NCBI GenBank assembly: GCA_963719345.1
Contig: CAVRCA010000004.1
Location: 372,001-436,000 of the forward strand
Direction of reading: 5' to 3'
DNA length: 64,000 bases
From: CAVRCA01 sp963719345
Lineage (GTDB): Bacteria > Pseudomonadota > Alphaproteobacteria > Acetobacterales > Acetobacteraceae
Below the pieces are notes generated by a model. It was given only the letters and a program-made list of their open reading frames with translations, did not search any database and was not told where the DNA came from. Both the position numbers and the translations under genes were made by a program. How positions within the stretch are numbered: position 1 is the stretch's first letter; the number at the start of each line of letters is the position of its first letter. Below are positions 26,960 to 37,465 of this stretch, piece after piece.

Positions 26960-26982
26960 ATTGCCGGGCCGAGCCCGGCAAT
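26960..26982. repeat. extragenic palindrome copy (10-bp stem)
   Basis: A perfect 10-bp inverted repeat with a 3-nt CGA loop, starting ATTGCCGGGC, lies between the divergent moeB-like and Rap1a-like genes. Its flanks (GCATGG...ATGAC) match the repeat family seen at 51.99 and 53.7 kb. Confidence 0.6.
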
Positions 26983-27019
26983 GACAGAAATAGGACCTTG
27001 TTCGAGGGAGGATGCGACG

Positions 27020-27418
27020 ATGCGCCAAGGAATCATCAATCGGGCGGCTGCCGGCAGTCTGGCGGTTGCGGCCGTGCTGATGCCGACCGCCGGGCACGCG
27101 GTGGACACGCGGGATTTCGCCACCCGCACCGCCGGACAACTGGCCGACCTCTGCGCCGCCAAACCGGTCGATGCCAAGGGCACCGCGGCCAACAATTTCT
27201 GTCATGGCTTCGCGCAGGGCGTGGTCGACATGAAGCTGCAGCAGGACCGTGCCGCCGGCAAACCAAGCTTCTGCTTTCCCAACCCGGCGCCGAAACGGGA
27301 GGCGACGCTCGACGAGTTCGTCACCTGGGTGCGAGCCCAGCCGAGCCGCCTGTCCGCCCCTCCGACCGACGCGCTCTTTCAATTCTTGGGCGAACGTTTT
27401 CCCTGCGCCGGCCGTTGA
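27020..27418 (+). CDS. Rap1a/Tai-like small secreted protein
   Basis: The 132-residue protein has a signal peptide (about 1-27, ending GHA). A Rap1a/Tai-type domain follows with paired cysteines: LCAAKPVD, NFCHGFAQGVVDM, SFCFPNP and a final FPCAG. Rap1a is a type VI secretion immunity protein, but this fold is common in alphaproteobacteria with no T6SS nearby, and none is seen here. A GAGGGAGG sequence at 27004-27011 sets ATG 27020. The role is unknown; a periplasmic structural or immunity-like protein is the safest description. Confidence 0.78.
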   Translation: MRQGIINRAAAGSLAVAAVLMPTAGHAVDTRDFATRTAGQLADLCAAKPVDAKGTAANNFCHGFAQGVVDMKLQQDRAAGKPSFCFPNPAPKREATLDEFVTWVRAQPSRLSAPPTDALFQFLGERFPCAGR

Positions 27419-27545
27419 CCAGCGGCGAACATCACCGGCGCCGAGAACGCTATAGGTTCGCAACAAGATGGCTTGGCGGGGGTGCGATCGCATGATAGCA
27501 GCACGGTGAGTTGGGGCAGCGTCCGCCCGCAACAGGACGTGACCG

Positions 27546-29447
27546 ATGGCTTCGCATCAGACGACCGACACCCAAACCGTTTCCGCAACCTCCGACAGCA
27601 GTTTTCCCGCGCTTGGTGACGCGTCCGCCGGCGACGCCGGAGCATCGGGCGCCGCCGACCGGGCGATCATGTCGGCGGCGCCTTCGACCGAGTTCGGCTC
27701 TTCGGGCGACACACTCGACCAGGACGTCAACGGCCTGCTGCACGGCACGGCCTGGGACACGCCGGGAACCCTGACCTACAGCTTTCCCTCAAGCAGCGCG
27801 GACTACGGCAGCGACTACAGCGATGCCGCCGACCTGGCGGGCTTTCAGCCGCTGAGCGATGCGGAGCAGGAAGTGGCGCGCCTGGCATTCGGCATGATCG
27901 CCGGCTACACGAACCTGACCTTCATCGAAGCTGCCGAGACCCCGACCGATCACGCAACGATCCGCCTTGCCGCATCGAGTAACCCGGCGACGTCGACCAC
28001 CTTCTACCCGGCCGACACCGACACCGGCGGCGATGTTTTCATTGGCAACGTACGAAGTAGCGATCCGGCTGACGGATCGTACGCGTTCGACAGCATCCTG
28101 CACGAGATCGGCCATTCGGTCGGCCTCAAGCACGGGCAGGATTACGACCCGACCTACGGCACCGTTCCGGCCGACCATCTGTCGACCGCGTGGTCGGTGA
28201 TGAACTATCCATCCTACGTCGGCGGCCCCGATCTCTTTACGAACGCAGCGGGCAGCGGCCCGCAGACCTACATGGCGGACGACATCTCCGCCCTGCAATA
28301 CCTGTATGGCGCCAACTTCGACACCAATTCCGGCGACACCACCTACACCTGGGACCCGTCCACCGGGCAGGAATACATCAACGGAGTCGGCCAGGCGGCA
28401 CCGACGACAGACACGATCTATGAGACGATCTGGGACGGCGGCGGCAACGACACCTACGACCTGTCGAACTACACGACGGACCTGACGATCGACCTGCAGC
28501 CGGGTCACTGGTCCACGTTCGATACGGCGCAGCTCGCCAATCTCGGCACCGACGGATCGACGGTCGAATACGCGCCGGGCAACGTCTGCAACGCCAACCA
28601 GTATTATGGCGACCCGCGCTCGCTGATCGAGAACGCGACCGGCGGTTCGGGCAACGACACGATCGAGGGCAACAGCGCCGATAATGTGTTGTGCGGCGGA
28701 CCGGGGAACAACACGCTGGTCGGCAATGGCGGCACCGATACCGCGCTCTACGAGGGCGACGTCAACGAGTACCTGGTCACGGCGCTGAGCGACGGCCAGG
28801 ACACGGTGACGGGGCCGAACGACTCGGATCAGCTCTACGGCATCAGCGATCTCCAGTTCGGCGCCGGGCCGCGCCTCGACGTCCAGGCCGTCGCCGCGGA
28901 CGACTATGCCGGCAACGCGACCACGACGGGCACCATCGCGGCCGGGGGCAGCGACACCGGCACGATCGGGTTTGCCGGCGACTGGGACTGGTTCGCGACC
29001 ACGCTGACGGCCGGCACGCCCTACGAGTTCAGCCTGACCGGCGTGTCGGGCGGGCAGGGCGCGCTCGATGCCCCTTACCTGCGGCTGATCGCCGCCGACG
29101 GCGCGACCCAACTCACAACGGGCGATGCCGGCAACGCCGGCCAGCCGTCGGTTCTCACCTACACGCCGACGGACACAGGAACCTACTTCATCTCCGCCGA
29201 GAGCGGCGACCAGGGGACCGGAGCCTATCTGCTCAACGAAACGATCGGCTCGATGCTCGGGTCCGCGGCCGCCAGTGTTAGCGCGTCGGACTTGCTGCCG
29301 ACCGGCGGCGTGCAGCTTGGCGCGGCAACCAATTTCGGCGCCGCGCCAAACCCGCCGGTCGGCTCCTTCCTGGCGAGCTTTGCTCCGGACGTCGCCACGG
29401 CGGCGGCGCCGCCCGCGACCGACTGGCGGCAGTTGGCGGCCGGCTAG
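27546..29447 (+). CDS. serralysin-type M10 zinc metalloprotease with RTX repeats
   Basis: The 633-residue protein has no N-terminal signal peptide, as expected for type I secretion. The catalytic motif HEIGHSVGLKH has zinc ligands His186, His190 and His196 and catalytic Glu187; the Met-turn SVMNY follows at 217-221. The peptidase C-terminal region has calcium-binding glycine-rich repeats at about 365-397 (GGSGNDTIEG, GGPGNNTLVG). A further domain at about 450-565 resembles the pre-peptidase C-terminal beta-sandwich. No ABC exporter, membrane-fusion or inhibitor gene is adjacent, so secretion must use a distant system. It ends 17 nt from the convergent SDR gene. Confidence 0.9.
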   Translation: MASHQTTDTQTVSATSDSSFPALGDASAGDAGASGAADRAIMSAAPSTEFGSSGDTLDQDVNGLLHGTAWDTPGTLTYSFPSSSADYGSDYSDAADLAGFQPLSDAEQEVARLAFGMIAGYTNLTFIEAAETPTDHATIRLAASSNPATSTTFYPADTDTGGDVFIGNVRSSDPADGSYAFDSILHEIGHSVGLKHGQDYDPTYGTVPADHLSTAWSVMNYPSYVGGPDLFTNAAGSGPQTYMADDISALQYLYGANFDTNSGDTTYTWDPSTGQEYINGVGQAAPTTDTIYETIWDGGGNDTYDLSNYTTDLTIDLQPGHWSTFDTAQLANLGTDGSTVEYAPGNVCNANQYYGDPRSLIENATGGSGNDTIEGNSADNVLCGGPGNNTLVGNGGTDTALYEGDVNEYLVTALSDGQDTVTGPNDSDQLYGISDLQFGAGPRLDVQAVAADDYAGNATTTGTIAAGGSDTGTIGFAGDWDWFATTLTAGTPYEFSLTGVSGGQGALDAPYLRLIAADGATQLTTGDAGNAGQPSVLTYTPTDTGTYFISAESGDQGTGAYLLNETIGSMLGSAAASVSASDLLPTGGVQLGAATNFGAAPNPPVGSFLASFAPDVATAAAPPATDWRQLAAG

Positions 29448-29464
29448 GCGAGGGCCGCCGGTCC

Positions 29465-30442
29465 TCAGTCCGGCCGCACTTCCATCCGCTGGTAGACGAT
29501 GCCGGCGATCAGCAGCAGGAGCAGCGAGCCGCCGACCGCGGCGCTGGTGCGTTTGACCGGAGCGCGCCAACCGCCTTGGGCCGTGCGTCCCCGAGCCGTC
29601 GAACGGAACAAATTGCCTTCGGTGACCGGCGCCTCGTCCGCCTGCGACAGATAGGTGTTGATGAAGCGGCGCATCGCCCAGCGCCCGAAGCCGGGCAGCA
29701 CGGCATAGCCGACGTGAGCCAGCGACGCGACCATCCCCACCGTGGCGGCGTTGCGCGGCCGGCGGGCGAGATCGACCATGGTCTCGGCAACGCGTTCGGG
29801 CGCGTACACGGGCGGCGCCGGCTTCAACGCCCGGCCGGTGTAGTTGGCGGCGTGCTGCACGCCGGGCGTGTCGATGAAGGAGGGGAATACGTCGCAGATG
29901 TGGATCTGCCGGTAGTCGCCGAGTTCGGCCCGCAGGCTTTCCGACAGACCGCGCAGACCGAATTTCGTGGCGGTGTAGGCGGCGGCGAGCGGGGCGGCGA
30001 CCCAGCCGCCGAACGAGATGGTGTTGATCAGCACGCCGCCGCTCGGCTGGCGCTGGAAATAGGGCAGCACCGCGTGCGCGCCGTGCAGGTAGCCGACGAG
30101 ATTGGTCAGGATCACCTGGTCGTGCGCCTCGACCGGGGTTCGGGTGAACTCGCCGACGGCGCCGACGCCCGCGTTGTTGACCCAGACGTCGATGCGCCCG
30201 TTCAGCCGCACCGCTGCCGCCGCCGCGGCCCGCACCGCCTCGGGATCCGTCACGTCGGTGGGTACCGCCAGCGCGCGGACCCCCAGGCGGCCGCACTCCG
30301 CCGCCAAGCCATCGAGCACCGACGCTCGTCGGGCGAGCAGGACGACATTGGCCCCCGCCCGCGCAAAGGCGCGCGTCGCCGCCATCCCGATCCCACTCGA
30401 CGCACCGGTGATGACGACCGTGCTGTTTTTCAGCGCTCGCAT
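29465..30442 (-). CDS. short-chain dehydrogenase/reductase with C-terminal membrane helix
   Basis: The 325-residue SDR has the NAD(P) motif TGASSGIGMAATRA (about 12-25), NNAGVG, the catalytic Ser in INTISFGG and YTATK with Tyr and Lys (about 158-162). A hydrophobic stretch LLLLLIAGIVYQR at about 304-316 suggests a C-terminal membrane anchor, like some membrane-associated SDRs. ATG 30442 is supported by GGAG just upstream and by family length; an in-frame upstream start is rejected. It is 69 nt downstream of the DUF4336 gene, same strand. The substrate is unknown. Confidence 0.87.
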   Translation of the reverse strand: MRALKNSTVVITGASSGIGMAATRAFARAGANVVLLARRASVLDGLAAECGRLGVRALAVPTDVTDPEAVRAAAAAAVRLNGRIDVWVNNAGVGAVGEFTRTPVEAHDQVILTNLVGYLHGAHAVLPYFQRQPSGGVLINTISFGGWVAAPLAAAYTATKFGLRGLSESLRAELGDYRQIHICDVFPSFIDTPGVQHAANYTGRALKPAPPVYAPERVAETMVDLARRPRNAATVGMVASLAHVGYAVLPGFGRWAMRRFINTYLSQADEAPVTEGNLFRSTARGRTAQGGWRAPVKRTSAAVGGSLLLLLIAGIVYQRMEVRPD

Positions 30443-30511
30443 GCTCGCTCCGTATCGATCAGCGCCGGTAACGGTTGAACCGGCAGGCTGTTTCACCGCC
30501 TCACGAAGGGT

Positions 30512-31675
30512 CTATCGCGCGTGGTCCCGGCGCATAGTGGCCGTTCCGTCGGGCAGCAACCACCGGAGGGAACGACGCAGCTCGGCCGTGGCGTTGCGGT
30601 CGAACCAGCGCCCGTGGCTGAAGATGACGCGCTCGGGCTGGAGGGCCACCAAGCGGGCCGCAGCCGCACTCGCCTGCGGCCGTCGGCCGGCGACGATGCG
30701 GCGGAGATAGACCGGCGCGCGGCCGTCCGGGGCCGTCACCCCGATCAGGCGGGCCACGGAGCGTACCAGGGCAGGCAGCTTTTCGGGCTCGAGGTTGAGG
30801 ACGAGGTCGGTGAGCACCAGCGTCCGCGACGAACGATGGAAAAAAGCGATCTCCTGGAAGTTGAGGCTGCCCGGGACGGCCACCTGCTCGATCTCGGCGG
30901 CCCAGGCCGGCGGCGCATCGGCGGAAAGGTCGTGGTCCAGCCGCACGCCCGAGCGCTGCACGCTCGAACGGTGTCGCAGGCCGGGAGCGGCGAACGTCTC
31001 GGCATCCGGGCAGGCGCGCTGCCAGTCGCGCAGAAACATCCAGTGCGCGATGTTCGGGGCGACCAGGTAGCGGATCCGGCCCTCGCGCTCTAGCTGGTGC
31101 TTGAGCCCGAGGCTGAAGCGCGTCGGCGAATGGAGCAGCAGGTCGCCGCTCGCCAACCGGAAGACAGTCATGCGGACCGGCAGCGGCAGCCCCAGAGCAT
31201 GAAGCGGCTCGGCGTCGACCACCCACACGCCGTCGGCGACCGGCTTCGGCGCATCGAGCGGCGGATACCCGGTCCGGGCTGGGTCGCGCTCGGTCCCCGC
31301 CAGTCGGGCGAGCGGCCCGGAACCCTGTCCCGGCCCGCTGCGGGGCTGGCTGTCGCTCAGGGCGACGACGGCGAATTCGGCAAGACCGGCGAGGGCGAGG
31401 AACGCGCGGTCTTGCGCCCGTGCGTCGCGCATGGCGAGCCCGATCGCCACCAGCGCCGCGCCCCCTGCCGCATCCAGCGCCAGATGCTGCCGCATGGTGA
31501 CGAGGGCGGCGGCGCCTCCCTCATAGTCGGTGATCGCGGAGTAGCCGGCGTGGAACGCGCCCGCTCCGCCGAGCACCCACCGCACCCGGGGCCCGAACGG
31601 GCCGGCGGCCGCCAAGGCGCCAAACAACGCAGCCACCGAATAGTCGACCACCCCGTGTATTCGGGTCGGAATCAT
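30512..31675 (-). CDS. DUF4336 protein with N-terminal membrane domain
   Basis: The 387-residue protein joins an N-terminal membrane region of about four helices (residues 1-110, MIPTRIHGVVDYSVAALFGA) to a DUF4336 metallo-beta-lactamase-like domain (about 145-385). The latter starts VADGVWVVDAEP with RYLVAPNIAHWMFLRDW and VIFSHGRWFDRN. DUF4336 proteins usually lack the membrane part, so the fusion is unusual. The full HxHxDH zinc motif is not visible, and catalytic activity is doubtful. ATG 31675 is preferred to the upstream in-frame start. It lies downstream of the YyaL-like gene with a 38-nt gap. Confidence 0.75.
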   Translation of the reverse strand: MIPTRIHGVVDYSVAALFGALAAAGPFGPRVRWVLGGAGAFHAGYSAITDYEGGAAALVTMRQHLALDAAGGAALVAIGLAMRDARAQDRAFLALAGLAEFAVVALSDSQPRSGPGQGSGPLARLAGTERDPARTGYPPLDAPKPVADGVWVVDAEPLHALGLPLPVRMTVFRLASGDLLLHSPTRFSLGLKHQLEREGRIRYLVAPNIAHWMFLRDWQRACPDAETFAAPGLRHRSSVQRSGVRLDHDLSADAPPAWAAEIEQVAVPGSLNFQEIAFFHRSSRTLVLTDLVLNLEPEKLPALVRSVARLIGVTAPDGRAPVYLRRIVAGRRPQASAAAARLVALQPERVIFSHGRWFDRNATAELRRSLRWLLPDGTATMRRDHAR

Positions 31676-31713
31676 AGGCCCTCTCTCCGCAAGCAAGCGT
31701 GGGTGGGATGCGC

Positions 31714-33753
<2,040 letters not shown>

Positions 33754-33933
33754 GCGGGGGCTCTCGTGCCGGAGGGCGGACCGGCGGTCGTGCGACAGGC
33801 TTGGAATCTCGACCGTGCGGGTGGATAGGTGGCCGGTTCTCCTGCAGCGCCACCGGCGCCGCGCCGCCTCTCGACGGCCCGGCTCTGGGGAAGCGCTTGA
33901 GGGAGAGAACAGGCCAGGGGCCGCCGGGGTTGC

Positions 33934-34281
33934 ATGGGCACACGCCAAGACGACGATCCGCCGCTGTACTACGAGGCGCACCTTTTCGTATGCTGCAACC
34001 GGCGGCCGGAGGGTCATCCCCGCGGGTCCTGCGCCGCAAGCGGCTCGGAGAAGCTGCGCGACTACATGAAGGCACGCGCCAAGGAATTGGGGCTGCCGCA
34101 CCTGCGGGTGAACCTGGCGGGCTGCCTTGACCGCTGCGAGCAGGGGCCCTGCCTGGTGATCTATCCCGAGGGGATCTGGTACCGGATCGCCTCACGGCAG
34201 GACGTTGATGCCGTCCTGCTGGAACATGTGAGGGACGGGAGCCGGGTCAACCGGCTGCTGCTGCCGCCTGAGACCGCCTGA
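33934..34281 (+). CDS. thioredoxin-like [2Fe-2S] ferredoxin
   Basis: The 115-residue protein belongs to the thioredoxin-fold 2Fe-2S ferredoxins. Likely cluster cysteines are Cys20, Cys33, Cys64 and Cys68 (FVCCNRRPEGHPRGSC and NLAGCLDRCEQGPC). It could carry electrons in the cytoplasm; no partner reductase is adjacent. The stop codon at 34279-34281 overlaps the predicted beginning of mnmE, which has only a CTG start candidate (see that entry). The two genes are therefore probably coupled. Confidence 0.87.
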   Translation: MGTRQDDDPPLYYEAHLFVCCNRRPEGHPRGSCAASGSEKLRDYMKARAKELGLPHLRVNLAGCLDRCEQGPCLVIYPEGIWYRIASRQDVDAVLLEHVRDGSRVNRLLLPPETA

Positions 34282-35572
34282 CGACGACACGATCTTCGCC
34301 CTCGCGTCCGGCAGCGGACGGGCCGCGATCGCGGTGCTGCGCATCAGCGGCTCCGCCAGCGGCCCGTTGCTCGATACGCTGGCTGGTGGGCGTCCCGTCC
34401 CGCGGCGGGCGGCCGTGCGGCGCCTGCGGGACGGCTCACGCGAGACGCTGGACCGGGCGGTGGTGCTGTGGTTCCCCGGACCAGCAAGTTATTCGGGCGA
34501 GGACTGCGCCGAATTGCACCTGCACGCCGGCCCGGCCGTGATCGAGGGCGTGTCGGCCGCGCTGGTGGAATTGGGCGCGCGCCCCGCCTTGCCGGGAGAG
34601 TTCACGCGCCGGGCGTTCCTGAACGGCAAAATGGATTTGATCGAGGCCGAGGCGATCGCGGACCTGGTGGCCGCGGAGACCGCCTCCCAACGCCGGCAGG
34701 CGTTGCGCCAGCTGGAGGGCGCGCTTGGCGACCTCTATCGCGGCTGGTCGGAGCGCTTGCAGCAGCTGCTTGCCTGGCAGGAAGCGCTGATCGATTTTTC
34801 CGATGAGGACCTGCCGCCCGAGGTGGAAAGCCGCGTGCTGAACGATCTTTTCGCTCTCCGCGACGAGGTCGCTCGCCACCTTGCCGACGACGCCCGCGGC
34901 GAACGGACGCGCGAGGGCCTCGTATTCGCCATCTGCGGACCGCCCAATGTCGGCAAATCCAGCTTGTTCAACGTCTTGGCCGGGCGCGACGCGGCAATCG
35001 TCTCCCCCAATCCGGGTACCACCCGGGACGTGATCGAAGCACGACTGGATTTGGACGGAGTGGCCGTCACGCTGGTCGACACGGCAGGTCTGAGGACGAC
35101 CGGCGACGCGATCGAGAGCGAAGGCGTCCGCCGGGCCCGCCAGCAGATCGAACGGGCCGACCTCGTGCTCGCCGTCGGGACTGCCGCGGAGCCGCCCAGC
35201 GAGGCGGACCTAGCGGACCGGCGAGCCTTGCGGGTGGCCAACAAGGCAGACCTCGAGCCGTTCGGTGCCCCTTCGATCCCGCAGGTAAGCGCGCGCACCG
35301 GTCACGGGATTGCCGCCTTGCGCGAGCGGCTGGCGGAGGAGGCCCGCACCTTGACGCAGACCGGCGGGCCGCCGCCGCTCACCCGGGCGCGACACCGCGC
35401 GGCACTGCGTCAGGTAGCCGCGAGCCTGAATACCGCCTACGAGGCGGAGTGGCCGGAACTGCGGGCCGAGGATTTGCGAATCGCTCTCCGCACTCTCGGG
35501 GAAGTGACGGGTGCGGTCGGGGTGGAAGACATCCTGGACACGATTTTCGGCCAATTCTGCATCGGCAAATGA
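34268..35572 (+). CDS. mnmE: tRNA modification GTPase MnmE (TrmE), CTG start inferred
   Basis: With MnmG it installs the cmnm5 group on U34 of several tRNAs. The 434-residue product includes the N-terminal folate-binding domain (DTIFALASGSGRAAIAVLRISG region, PGEFTRRAFLNGKMDL). The G domain has GPPNVGKSS (about 224-232), DTAGLR (271-276) and NKADL (325-329), and the C-terminus is the invariant CIGK. No ATG, GTG or TTG lies between an in-frame stop at 34229 and the conserved N-terminus. The only sensible start is CTG at 34268, giving a RPPDDDTIFALASG beginning and a 14-nt overlap with the ferredoxin gene. A base error at the true start is the alternative. mnmG follows. Confidence 0.9.
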   Translation: MRPPDDDTIFALASGSGRAAIAVLRISGSASGPLLDTLAGGRPVPRRAAVRRLRDGSRETLDRAVVLWFPGPASYSGEDCAELHLHAGPAVIEGVSAALVELGARPALPGEFTRRAFLNGKMDLIEAEAIADLVAAETASQRRQALRQLEGALGDLYRGWSERLQQLLAWQEALIDFSDEDLPPEVESRVLNDLFALRDEVARHLADDARGERTREGLVFAICGPPNVGKSSLFNVLAGRDAAIVSPNPGTTRDVIEARLDLDGVAVTLVDTAGLRTTGDAIESEGVRRARQQIERADLVLAVGTAAEPPSEADLADRRALRVANKADLEPFGAPSIPQVSARTGHGIAALRERLAEEARTLTQTGGPPPLTRARHRAALRQVAASLNTAYEAEWPELRAEDLRIALRTLGEVTGAVGVEDILDTIFGQFCIGK

Positions 35573-35604
35573 CAATTTCCCGGTGACGGGTGGGGGCGCA
35601 GGGC

Positions 35605-37461
35605 GTGAGCGGGTTCGACGTGATCGTAGTGGGAGGCGGCCACGCCGGCTGTGAAGCGGCGGCGGCGGCGGCGCGCATGGGCGCCCGAACGCTGCTGCTG
35701 ACGCAGCGCCTCGACCGGATCGGCGAAATGTCCTGCAATCCCGCGATCGGCGGCATCGGCAAGGGTCATCTCGTGCGCGAGATCGACGCGTTGGACGGCT
35801 TGATGGGGCGCGCCGCGGACCGGGCCGGCATCCACTTCAAGGTGCTCAACCGGAGCAAGGGACCGGCCGTGCGCGGACCGCGCGCGCAAGCCGACCGGGC
35901 CCTCTACCGGCAGGCGATGCAGGACCTCTTGGCTGCCACGCCGGGCCTCACACTGCGGGCGGCCAGCGTCGAGGATCTGGCGTTCGCGCCGGACGGGCGC
36001 CTGAAAAGCGTGATCTGCGCCGGCGGCGAGCGCATCGGCTGCGGCGCGGCGGTCCTGACCGCGGGCACTTTTCTCCGGGGCGTGATCCATGTCGGCGATC
36101 GGCAGACCCCGGCGGGCCGCGTCGGCGAGCCCCCATCGATCGGGCTGGCGGCGAGCCTGCTCCGCCTGCGCCTGCCACTGGGGCGCCTGAAAACCGGCAC
36201 CCCGCCAAGGCTTGACCGGCGCAGCATCGATTGGGAGGGCCTGGCGGCCGACCCGGGCGATGCGGAGCCGGAACCGTTCAGCTCGCTGACGGCGCGGATC
36301 AATACTCCGCAGGTCGCCTGCCGGGTCACCGCGACGACCGCAGCGACCCACGCACTCATCCGGGAGAACCTGCACCGCTCCGCGGTCTATGGTGGCGCGA
36401 TCTCGGGGCCCGGACCGCGTTACTGTCCCTCGATCGAGGATAAGGTGGTCCGGTTCGGCGAAAGAACGCACCACACGATCTTCCTGGAACCGGAAGGCTT
36501 GGACGACTTCGTCGTCTATCCGAACGGCTTGTCGACCAGCCTACCGGAGGCCGTTCAATCGGCCATGCTGCAGACCATCGCGGGGCTCGAGGACGCGGTG
36601 ATGCTGCAGCCCGGGTATGCGGTCGAATATGATTTCGTCGACCCCCGTTGCTTGGCGCCCTCGCTGGAGCTGCACGTCGCGCCCGGCCTGTTTCTGGCGG
36701 GCCAGATCAACGGCACGACCGGCTACGAGGAAGCGGCGGCACAGGGCATCCTCGCCGGGGTGAACGCGGCTCGGCGAGCCGCCGGCGGAGAGCCTGTAAG
36801 TCTCAGTCGTTCGGATGCCTATATCGGAGTGCTGATCGACGACCTCGTGAACCAGGGAGTATCCGAGCCCTATCGCATGTTCACCTCGAGGGCGGAGTTC
36901 CGGCTGACGCTGCGGGCCGACAACGCCGACCTCCGACTGACGCCGCTTGGGACGGCGTGGGGATGCGTTGGTCCAGCCCGCGCGGCGGCCTTTGCGAGCT
37001 ATGAAACAGCCGTCCGGGGCGCCTTTGCGCGAGCCCATGCGACGATGGGCACGCCGGCCGAACTGGCCGCGGCGGGAATCCAGGTTCGTGCCGACGGCAA
37101 GCGCCGGTCGGTTCTGGATGCCATGGTCGTATCGATGCAATGCGAGCTTGCGACCGCCTTCCCGTGGCTCGCCGAGCTGCCGGTGCGTGTCCGTCGGCAG
37201 CTCGAGATCGAGGCGCAGTATGCGGGATACCTGGCCCGGCAATCGGCCGAGCTGCGCAGCGTCCGCCGAGACGAAGCCATCGGGCTGAGCGGCATCGACT
37301 TCGCCGCCATCGCCGGGTTGAGCAGCGAAATACGTGAAAAGCTTGCGGCCCAGCGGCCAGCCTCCCTGGGCGCCGCGTCCCGGATCCAGGGAATGACCCC
37401 TGCGGCGTTGGTCGCCTTGCTGGCCGTTGCACGCAAGCAGCACAGCACCCGTTTGGCGTAG
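35605..37461 (+). CDS. mnmG: tRNA uridine-5-carboxymethylaminomethyl modification enzyme MnmG (GidA)
   Basis: This FAD-dependent partner of MnmE has about 618 residues. It starts with the dinucleotide-binding VIVVGGGHAGCEAAAAAARMG and the MSCNPAIGGIGKGHLV loop, and continues with PRYCPSIEDKVVRF and the QINGTTGYEEAAAQG signature. The C-terminal helical region (about 550-618) that contacts tRNA and MnmE is present. The GTG at 35605 gives the usual SGFDVIVVGGG start; a GTG at 35590 is also open. It is 32 nt after mnmE and just ahead of rsmG. Confidence 0.94.
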   Translation: MSGFDVIVVGGGHAGCEAAAAAARMGARTLLLTQRLDRIGEMSCNPAIGGIGKGHLVREIDALDGLMGRAADRAGIHFKVLNRSKGPAVRGPRAQADRALYRQAMQDLLAATPGLTLRAASVEDLAFAPDGRLKSVICAGGERIGCGAAVLTAGTFLRGVIHVGDRQTPAGRVGEPPSIGLAASLLRLRLPLGRLKTGTPPRLDRRSIDWEGLAADPGDAEPEPFSSLTARINTPQVACRVTATTAATHALIRENLHRSAVYGGAISGPGPRYCPSIEDKVVRFGERTHHTIFLEPEGLDDFVVYPNGLSTSLPEAVQSAMLQTIAGLEDAVMLQPGYAVEYDFVDPRCLAPSLELHVAPGLFLAGQINGTTGYEEAAAQGILAGVNAARRAAGGEPVSLSRSDAYIGVLIDDLVNQGVSEPYRMFTSRAEFRLTLRADNADLRLTPLGTAWGCVGPARAAAFASYETAVRGAFARAHATMGTPAELAAAGIQVRADGKRRSVLDAMVVSMQCELATAFPWLAELPVRVRRQLEIEAQYAGYLARQSAELRSVRRDEAIGLSGIDFAAIAGLSSEIREKLAAQRPASLGAASRIQGMTPAALVALLAVARKQHSTRLA

Positions 37462-37465
37462 TGCC

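Noticed and set aside
27789..30296. An 835-codon minus-strand open frame across the serralysin and SDR genes
   Set aside because: The protease and SDR motifs are clear in their own frames; this frame has low-complexity Arg/Gly/Ala sequence and no family features.
34229..34268. mnmE starting at an upstream ATG (34208 or 34226)
   Set aside because: Both ATGs are closed by an in-frame TGA at 34229 before the conserved N-terminus, so neither can start the protein.
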